From Kiritimatiellia bacterium (GTDB lineage Bacteria; Verrucomicrobiota; Kiritimatiellia; SLAD01), in the NCBI GenBank assembly GCA_007126995.1, contig SLAD01000244.1, positions 1-12,140 on the forward strand: a DNA stretch of 12,140 bases, written 5' to 3'. The translations under genes and the position numbers were made by a program. Positions 7,547 through 12,140 of this stretch are shown here, piece by piece. Position 1 is the stretch's first letter. Each line of letters opens with the position of its first letter. A model generated the notes under the pieces. The model saw only the letters and a program-made list of their open reading frames with translations, was not told where the DNA came from and made no database searches.

Positions 7547-8724
7547 AGCTTTGCTTGCAGTAAACGCCGGTATGGTTCCAAAAACACTTCCCGCACCGCC
7601 TCCCAGGTGTATTGGTCGCGTGCGGCGCGTAGTCCATTCGCGGACATTTGTGCCATGCGTGCGGGGTCGGCAGTGATGGTTTCCAGTCCGTCGGCGATTG
7701 CTTCTGGATCGGTTGCGTCCACAACGACCCCGCAGTCGGCCTCTCGCACAATTTCGGGCATATCTCCCGTGGTGCTTACCACTACGGGCACACCGCATGC
7801 CATCGACTCGAATAGTTTGGTCGGCGTTACGTGCCCGAAGGCTTCCTTGCCGTATAGCAGCAACGATACGTCGAGTGTTTCGTACAGCTCGGCCAGCTTC
7901 TCTACAGCGTATGCACCAGTGATATCCACTTGGTCACGTATGGGCATCAGCAGTTGGTCGAAGGTTGCCGCGTATCCATCAAAGACCTTGCCTGCGATAC
8001 GCAAACGAAAAATCCGGGAATCGCTGGCTGCTGTCCGCCTTTTGCAGAGCTTGCGGAAACCGGCCACCACCTCCTCGTAACCATTGCCGGCATATACCGT
8101 GCCGAGGCGCCCGATATTCAACTGTACACCGGAAAACTGCCGGGGTTCGGCTCGCAACAGCGAACGATCCGGATAGGAGCCTGTTTGGGCAATACGCTCC
8201 ACACCAGCGGCCTGAAAGGTTTCAAGCTGATGGGCGTTATGCACAAATACCTGATCATATCTGGCGGCGCAGCGCTTTTCGATGCGGTCCACGATCCGCG
8301 TGATCCAGTTGTAGCGGGTCGGCCAGAATCCAAGGAAATTATCCGGCTCGCAGATGTCCGCGACAGATCGCGTGCGCCCCCGTCGGGCGCAGATGAGTCC
8401 GACCGGGAGCATGGCAACATTCACAGCATGTATGATCTCGGGCGGATTTCTGCGTAGATGGCGGTACACAGCCTGATTGAATCTCAAATGATTGGGCGCA
8501 TTGGCCGGTCCGCGGCTGACGTCGCCGGGGATGCGAAACCGAATCACCTCAATATCTGATATGGTCTCTTTTCCCGGTAAGTTACAGGACCGGTCCCACG
8601 CCAGCACGGTAACGTGACACCCCTCTTCCCGTAAGGCCCGCGCCTGCAGCAACACCCGGCGATACCAGCCATCATAGGGCATGAAACCAAGCGAGTACAG
8701 GAATGTGACGCGTTGATTATTCAT
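7543..8724 (-). CDS. GT4-type glycosyltransferase (GT-B fold)
   Basis: This cytoplasmic enzyme of 393 residues probably transfers a sugar from a nucleotide donor to a lipid-linked glycan. The N-terminal half has the acceptor-side Rossmann pattern (VTFLYSLGF, LREEGCHVTVLAWD). The C-terminal half carries the donor-site motif of GT4 enzymes, PTKLFESMACGVPVV at 301-315, in the PTKLFE form, followed by TTGDMPEIV and GVVVDATDPEAIA. The ATG overlaps the TGA of the preceding gene by four bases (ATGA), so translation is probably coupled. It is the last gene of the operon. Its TAG overlaps the TAA of the convergent gene at 7543-7546, leaving no intergenic space for a terminator. The donor sugar cannot be read from the sequence. 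Confidence 0.88.
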   Translation of the reverse strand: MNNQRVTFLYSLGFMPYDGWYRRVLLQARALREEGCHVTVLAWDRSCNLPGKETISDIEVIRFRIPGDVSRGPANAPNHLRFNQAVYRHLRRNPPEIIHAVNVAMLPVGLICARRGRTRSVADICEPDNFLGFWPTRYNWITRIVDRIEKRCAARYDQVFVHNAHQLETFQAAGVERIAQTGSYPDRSLLRAEPRQFSGVQLNIGRLGTVYAGNGYEEVVAGFRKLCKRRTAASDSRIFRLRIAGKVFDGYAATFDQLLMPIRDQVDITGAYAVEKLAELYETLDVSLLLYGKEAFGHVTPTKLFESMACGVPVVVSTTGDMPEIVREADCGVVVDATDPEAIADGLETITADPARMAQMSANGLRAARDQYTWEAVREVFLEPYRRLLQAKL

Positions 8725-9893
8725 GCAGGCACCCCAGCGGGGACATTGGATACGGCATGATATAAATCCACCATTTGGCTAATTGAGCGGTCATTGTTAA
8801 AGATCTCCTTTATATGTTCTCGCGCTGCAGCGCCCAGCCGGGAACGAAGAGCCGGTTCCTGAGTCAGCAGTATCATTTTCTCAACCAGCTCCTCCGAGGC
8901 ACCGACCCGGAACAGCAGGCCGTTCTCCCCGTCCTTGATCAGCGCGACCACATCTTCTGCATCCGCAGCCACCACAGGTTGGGCCATGGACATGGCCTCG
9001 ATCAGGAATACGGGCGAGCTTTCGGACCGGGAGGTGGATATCGCGCAATCAGCAGCCGTGATAAGTCGTTGAAGGTCGTCACGCCATCCCAGAAACCGAA
9101 CCCGTTCCGCAATACCGAGCTCGGAAGCGAGCTGTTCGAGAGCAGGGCGGCGATCACCATCTCCTGCCAGGAGCACGACCGCCCGATCGAGTGGAGGTGT
9201 TGTCATCAGCGGAACCGCACGTAGCAAGACCTCGAATTGCTTGACCGTAACCAGCCTTCCCGCTGCCAAGCCGAGCCAGGTGTCGGGAGACAACCCTAAT
9301 TCTTCGCGTACTTCTCGACGCATGGCTTCAGCCTCCGCGATGGGTTCCGGAATGGTCGTCACGTTGCGGATCAGGCATGAGTGTGGTTCCGAATATCCGC
9401 AGGCAAGCAGTTGGCGCAGAATTCCCGGTGAAACAGCCACGCGCGCTGCCGCGCGTCCCAACGTCCAATGATGGATCTTTCGCATCAAGTCACGTTTGGC
9501 AGGATTCGGAAATAGGTCGCGGAGCAGTTCTTCCTTATGGGTGTGGACTGAAATAACGTGGGGGACTCCCACGCGGGATGCGGCGATGCTGGCGAAGCGA
9601 TTTGCGCGCAGTTGATGCGAATGGAGGATAGGGTTGCTGCCGCCGTCGCGCACGTCTTGCAAGAGGTTTTTCAGCGCGTTCAGGCGGGTCAAGGCCGTCC
9701 CGCTGGATGGCAGTATGATCGGAGCGAGATTTTCGGCGCGGGCTGCATCTGCTACGTCGCCCTCATACAGGCAGATCAGTTGCGCTTCGAGGTTGACTGC
9801 ACGCAAGGCCTGAACGAGTTTACGCGTTACCAGGCTGGCACCGCAATGAAACCGCCCGTCGATCATATGTAGGATTTCAAGTGGCCGGGACAT
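8721..9893 (-). CDS. GT4 family glycosyltransferase (GT-B fold)
   Basis: This 390-residue cytoplasmic glycosyltransferase has clear GT4 features. The start ILHMIDGRFHCGASLVTRKL is a variant of the glycine-rich N-terminal loop. HSHQLRANRF, SVHTHKE and VAVSPGI belong to the first Rossmann domain. GLAAGRLVTVKQFEVLLRAV (208-227) opens the second domain, AGDGDRRPALE and VRFLGW follow, and the EX7E motif is present as E291 and E299 in SESSPVFLIEAMSMAQPVV. The gene starts 18 bp after the GT2 gene, and its ribosome binding site (AAGGAG) overlaps the GT2 stop codon. That site is about 12 nt from the ATG, a little long. Donor and acceptor are unknown. Confidence 0.9.
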   Translation of the reverse strand: MSRPLEILHMIDGRFHCGASLVTRKLVQALRAVNLEAQLICLYEGDVADAARAENLAPIILPSSGTALTRLNALKNLLQDVRDGGSNPILHSHQLRANRFASIAASRVGVPHVISVHTHKEELLRDLFPNPAKRDLMRKIHHWTLGRAAARVAVSPGILRQLLACGYSEPHSCLIRNVTTIPEPIAEAEAMRREVREELGLSPDTWLGLAAGRLVTVKQFEVLLRAVPLMTTPPLDRAVVLLAGDGDRRPALEQLASELGIAERVRFLGWRDDLQRLITAADCAISTSRSESSPVFLIEAMSMAQPVVAADAEDVVALIKDGENGLLFRVGASEELVEKMILLTQEPALRSRLGAAAREHIKEIFNNDRSISQMVDLYHAVSNVPAGVPA

Positions 9894-9911
9894 GGCAATG
9901 CGGCTCTCCTT

Positions 9912-11069
9912 TCAGGCGCGGCCGGTCTTCCATACCGCGAGACGCTGCCCGCGAATGGCATGCCACAAGCCCACCAATGATGCCGCATTAACCAGGCAGA
10001 AGTAAAATGGTATAGCCAGCAGGGCGCGTGCCCGGCCAATGCGTTCCAGTAACCAGCCGGTGCATGCTGCCGCATAGAACGCGAGCTGGCCGAAAAGCAA
10101 GAAGATGTAAAAAGGGTGAACGGTCGCGAGGACGATGTTAGATAGCAAGGCCAGTAGCGCGGGGACGCCGATTAACCATCTCAATACCTTGCGCAGCCAG
10201 ACATGCAGGACAAAGCCTGGGTGCCGGGCGATACGGAGAAAGCGGTGCATTTCGAGCACCATGGTGAACCCGCGCACGGCGTTGCGTACCCGCACCCGCC
10301 ACTCGGCACTGGCATGCGGGGCGGTGTCTTCCTCGAAGCAGGCACGTTCCTCGAATACAACCCTGTATCCGCAGTTCACGACATGCAGGGGCAGGACATG
10401 GTCGAATTCGAGATATCCCGGCAGGGGCAGAAAGAGTTCGCGCCGGATGGCCGTCATGGCGCCCGTAATGAACGCGTTGGAGAAAACGTCCGATTCGGCT
10501 TTCTTAAGCATGGTCTCATAGCGCCAGTAGATACCTTCCCCTTCGCCAGCCATGGACGCGCTAGGTATCAAACGGCGATTGCCATTGACGATGCCCACGT
10601 TCGGATCAGCAAAAGGGGCAACCAGCATGCGCAAGGCATCCGGGGCATAAATCGCGTTGGCATCGGTAATCAGGAGAATATCCGCCGAGGCCTCGGCCCC
10701 CAACTCGGAGAGCGTACGTATTTTCCCCTTTTGCTCGGTATTCCGCAGGAACCGGACGCCTTTTTCGGCAAAGCTGGCGGCAATTTCATCTGTCCTGTCC
10801 GTGCTGCAATCAGAGACAACCAGCATCTCAAGCTTGTTGGACGGATAATCCAGCGAGAGTGCGTTTTCGATTTTGCGGGCAATTACATGTTCCTCGTTAT
10901 ACGCGGGTATCAGCATCAATACCGAGGGCAATGCGTCGTCTGCCACCGGTACAGGCTGCGAGGGGCGGCGACAGGCCCCGATGAGAATCAACAAAGCAGG
11001 ATAGAAGACGTAAACACTGCCGATCCAGATTGCAGAGCCCCAGAAAATGATATGTGCCGCGATCGTCAT
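9912..11069 (-). CDS. Membrane-bound GT2 family glycosyltransferase
   Basis: This 385-residue processive-type GT2 enzyme has one N-terminal membrane helix (about 6-31), a cytoplasmic GT-A domain (about 48-280) and roughly three C-terminal helices (about 296-316, 318-341, 348-370). Donor-binding landmarks are IPAYNEE (54-60), the Asp of VVSDCSTD (87) and TDAN (135-138) in the DXD position. The acceptor region reads GYLEFDHVLPL where many relatives have an acidic ED pair, and RVRVRNAVRG (258-267) resembles the Q/RXXRW-type region. These features are typical of EPS chain-building enzymes of the inner membrane. It follows the sugar transferase by 5 bp. No Shine-Dalgarno site is evident, so it may rely on translation coupled to the upstream gene. 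The exact linkage is unknown. Confidence 0.9.
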   Translation of the reverse strand: MTIAAHIIFWGSAIWIGSVYVFYPALLILIGACRRPSQPVPVADDALPSVLMLIPAYNEEHVIARKIENALSLDYPSNKLEMLVVSDCSTDRTDEIAASFAEKGVRFLRNTEQKGKIRTLSELGAEASADILLITDANAIYAPDALRMLVAPFADPNVGIVNGNRRLIPSASMAGEGEGIYWRYETMLKKAESDVFSNAFITGAMTAIRRELFLPLPGYLEFDHVLPLHVVNCGYRVVFEERACFEEDTAPHASAEWRVRVRNAVRGFTMVLEMHRFLRIARHPGFVLHVWLRKVLRWLIGVPALLALLSNIVLATVHPFYIFLLFGQLAFYAAACTGWLLERIGRARALLAIPFYFCLVNAASLVGLWHAIRGQRLAVWKTGRA

Positions 11070-11074
11070 TCGGA

Positions 11075-11767
11075 TTAGTGCGCGCCACGCGTGGAGGATA
11101 CGACCGGGATGGTCCGCACCAGCAGTCGCAAATCAGTCCAAAAATTACAATTTTTGAGATAACGAAAATCGTGTTTCACCATGCCGCTCAACGAGCGGTT
11201 GTCATCGCGCGCTTTGACCTGCCATTCTCCAGTGATCCCAGGCTTCACTTGGCATCGCAGCGCATTGAGGTCCGGATAGGGGGCCACCATATGAGGAACA
11301 AGCGGGCGGGGGCCAACAAGACTCATATCTCCCTTGACTACATTCCATAGCTGCGGCAATTCATCGATGCTTGCCTTACGAATCACTTTGCCGATCCAAG
11401 ATACGCGCGGGTCATTCTCCAGTTTGACAAGCACGCCTTCCGCTTCACTTTTCTGCAAGACGTTCATATCGATTCGATGGTCCTGGTCAACATACATAGA
11501 GCGCAACTTATAGCAGGGAAAGAGTCGCCCATTCAGTCCCACACGATCCTGATAAAAAAAACCGGGTCCTGAGGAGGTGAGCCGGATCAAAACCCATGCG
11601 ATGGCAATAATCGGCGTCGCCAGTATCAAAAGTGGTACGCCCAGAGCAATATCGAGAATTCGTTTGCCCGTGCGGCGGTAGAACGTGGGTGTCAACCCTT
11701 GATCGAGCAATGCCAGCAATTCGGTCTCCAGTTGCTTGTGTTTTTCTTCCTCTGATAGTTCTTCCAT
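11075..11767 (-). CDS. Undecaprenyl-phosphate sugar-1-phosphate transferase (PglC/ExoY type)
   Basis: This enzyme probably starts the glycan by moving a sugar-1-phosphate from a nucleotide sugar to undecaprenyl phosphate at the inner membrane. At 230 residues it is the short monotopic form, lacking the N-terminal multi-helix and Rossmann part of WcaJ-like proteins (about 465 residues). KRILDI (35-40) precedes the re-entrant helix with its central Pro (GVPLLILATPI). Other family motifs are FYQDRVGLNG (71-80), CYKLRSM (85-91), the catalytic Asp135-Glu136 pair in KASIDELPQLWN, GDMSLVGPRP (146-155) and KPGITGEWQV (175-184). It is the first gene of the four-gene operon and lies about 42 nt after the inferred transcription start. 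A GGGGG run just before the ATG is the only ribosome-binding-like sequence nearby. The sugar transferred is unknown. Confidence 0.95.
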   Translation of the reverse strand: MEELSEEEKHKQLETELLALLDQGLTPTFYRRTGKRILDIALGVPLLILATPIIAIAWVLIRLTSSGPGFFYQDRVGLNGRLFPCYKLRSMYVDQDHRIDMNVLQKSEAEGVLVKLENDPRVSWIGKVIRKASIDELPQLWNVVKGDMSLVGPRPLVPHMVAPYPDLNALRCQVKPGITGEWQVKARDDNRSLSGMVKHDFRYLKNCNFWTDLRLLVRTIPVVSSTRGAH

Positions 11768-11816
11768 GCCCCCAACCCGAACTTCCTAAGCCCGAAAACA
11801 GTAAAATAGGCCGCAG

Positions 11817-11844
11817 ATTATGTGATTTAGAGGTCGCACGTCAA
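11817..11844 (-). promoter_or_regulatory. Sigma70-like promoter of the glycan operon
   Basis: On the minus strand TTGACG (-35, 11844-11839) is separated by 16 bp from CATAAT (-10, 11822-11817); each matches consensus at 5 of 6 positions. Transcription would start near 11810 and give a leader of about 42 nt before the sugar transferase ATG. It is the best promoter match I found in the window and correctly placed to drive the four-gene operon. Confidence 0.6.
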
Positions 11845-11871
11845 GCTCTCTATGACTCGTTGCCTCGGCTT

Positions 11872-11921
11872 GAAACTTTGCTGGAGAACTTCGGGAGTTT
11901 CCCTTATTGCTGGGAGTTTCC
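11872..11921. promoter_or_regulatory. Cluster of AGTTTC/GAAACT half-sites between divergent genes
   Basis: GAAACT occurs at 11872-11877, and its reverse complement AGTTTC occurs at 11896-11901 and 11915-11920. The last two lie inside a perfect 10-bp direct repeat, GGGAGTTTCC, whose copies begin at 11893 and 11912, 19 bp apart. GGAGAACT (11883-11890) is also an imperfect inverted partner of AGTTTCCC (11896-11903). The cluster sits upstream of the operon promoter and about 110-160 bp before the divergent lipoprotein gene, where an activator controlling both sides could bind. No regulator is identified. Confidence 0.35.
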
Positions 11922-11997
11922 TCTTGCTTGCGATGCTGCACTGACTTACGCTCACACCCCGTGGGATCGAGCTTGTGTTAAATACGCAAGTAGGCCG

Positions 11998-12006
11998 TGC
12001 TATCGA
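11998..12006 (+). promoter_or_regulatory. Weak extended -10 candidate for the lipoprotein gene
   Basis: TGCTATCGA fits an extended -10 (TGN plus TATCGA, 4 of 6). The matching -35 position (TTAAAT, 11978-11983) is poor. Transcription would start near 12013, leaving a leader of about 20 nt that holds the weak AGAAGAG ribosome binding site (12020-12026). I saw nothing better in the plus direction. Confidence 0.18.
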
Positions 12007-12032
12007 GCGAGCATGCAGTAGAAGAGAATGTC

Positions 12033-12140
12033 ATGAAGCAGTACCGACATACAATCACAATCGTGGGACTGGCCTTGTGCCCTTTTTTTTGGGGGGGCTG
12101 TGCTTCATGGAGGGGAGGGGAAAAAAGCCCGGAGGATATA
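12033..12140 (+). CDS. Putative lipoprotein, N-terminal fragment (cut by window end)
   Basis: Only the first 36 codons are visible. They begin MKQYRHTITIVGLALC and reach PFFWGGCASW, which looks like a lipoprotein signal peptide with Cys23 as the lipidated residue. The lipobox WGGC is not a textbook LAGC, so this is a moderate call. AGAAGAG at 12020-12026 gives a weak ribosome binding site; the ATG at 12028 is in another frame and stops at once. Divergent placement from a glycan operon would suit an outer-membrane export lipoprotein such as a Wza-type protein, but the fragment is too short to show the family. The reading frame crosses a T8G7 run, so a base-count error would change the product. 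Confidence 0.55.
   Translation, partial: MKQYRHTITIVGLALCPFFWGGCASWRGGEKSPEDI
12083..12097 (+). repeat. T8G7 homopolymer pair inside the lipoprotein signal sequence
   Basis: Eight T (12083-12090) are followed directly by seven G (12091-12097), within codons about 17-22. A short GGGG-A-GGGG-A6 stretch follows at 12112-12126. Adjacent homopolymers of this length are prone to polymerase slippage and to sequencing error. Confidence 0.9.

Noticed and set aside
10203..11078. 291-codon plus-strand reading frame antisense to the GT2 gene
   Set aside because: The minus-strand protein here has clear GT2 motifs and membrane helices. The antisense product has no recognisable domain and follows from codon bias on the other strand.
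11893..11930. Possible sigma54 promoter (GG...TTGC) in the divergent region
   Set aside because: The GG and GC elements are one or more bases too far apart and the flanking consensus bases are absent.
11632..12021. 129-codon plus-strand reading frame across the divergent spacer
   Set aside because: It starts inside the antisense of the sugar transferase, covers the operon promoter, and has no domain or signal.

Overview
The window is about 12.1 kb of moderately GC-rich bacterial chromosome with an exopolysaccharide (EPS) or surface-glycan locus. The organism is probably a Gram-negative bacterium. A member of the Planctomycetes-Verrucomicrobia-Chlamydiae group (Verrucomicrobiota or Kiritimatiellota) is a reasonable guess, because very large secreted proteins built from YDG/MBG modules, right-handed beta-helices and Ig-like modules are common there. 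That assignment is inference from domain content only; no rRNA or other phylogenetic marker is present.

Left half, plus strand: two secreted proteins share a homologous module of about 480 residues that resembles a clan GH-A (TIM-barrel) glycoside hydrolase followed by a beta-rich tail. The first (216-5654, 1812 aa) carries this module at its N-terminus, followed by two near-identical 85-residue YDG repeats and one divergent copy, two parallel beta-helix segments, an Ig-like domain, a third near-identical YDG repeat, an MBG-like repeat and a short C-terminal domain. The second (5933-7546, 537 aa) is the same module standing alone behind a signal peptide. They are separated by 278 bp with no gene but with several possible hairpins and an inverted repeat just before a strong Shine-Dalgarno sequence.

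Right half, minus strand: a tight four-gene operon, read from high to low coordinate. It encodes a PglC/ExoY-type sugar-1-phosphate transferase (11767-11075), a membrane GT2 glycosyltransferase (11069-9912), and two GT4-type glycosyltransferases (9893-8721 and 8724-7543). The genes are 5 bp apart, 18 bp apart, and overlapping by 4 bp. A good sigma70-like promoter (TTGACG-N16-CATAAT) lies upstream of the first gene. The last gene is convergent with the stand-alone glycosidase-like gene and the two stop codons overlap.

Far right: a divergent plus-strand gene begins at 12033 and is cut by the window end. Its start looks like a lipoprotein signal peptide and contains a T8G7 homopolymer pair. The 265 bp between the divergent genes holds the operon promoter and a cluster of AGTTTC/GAAACT half-sites that may be a shared operator.

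Working model (inference): the transferase loads the first sugar on undecaprenyl phosphate, the GT2 and two GT4 enzymes extend the repeat unit, and the secreted glycosidase-like proteins bind or trim the exported polymer, as PslG does in the Psl locus. The giant paralogue may be a matrix protein that holds the glycan through its beta-helix and repeat regions. Flippase, polymerase and export genes are not in the window and may follow the lipoprotein gene.
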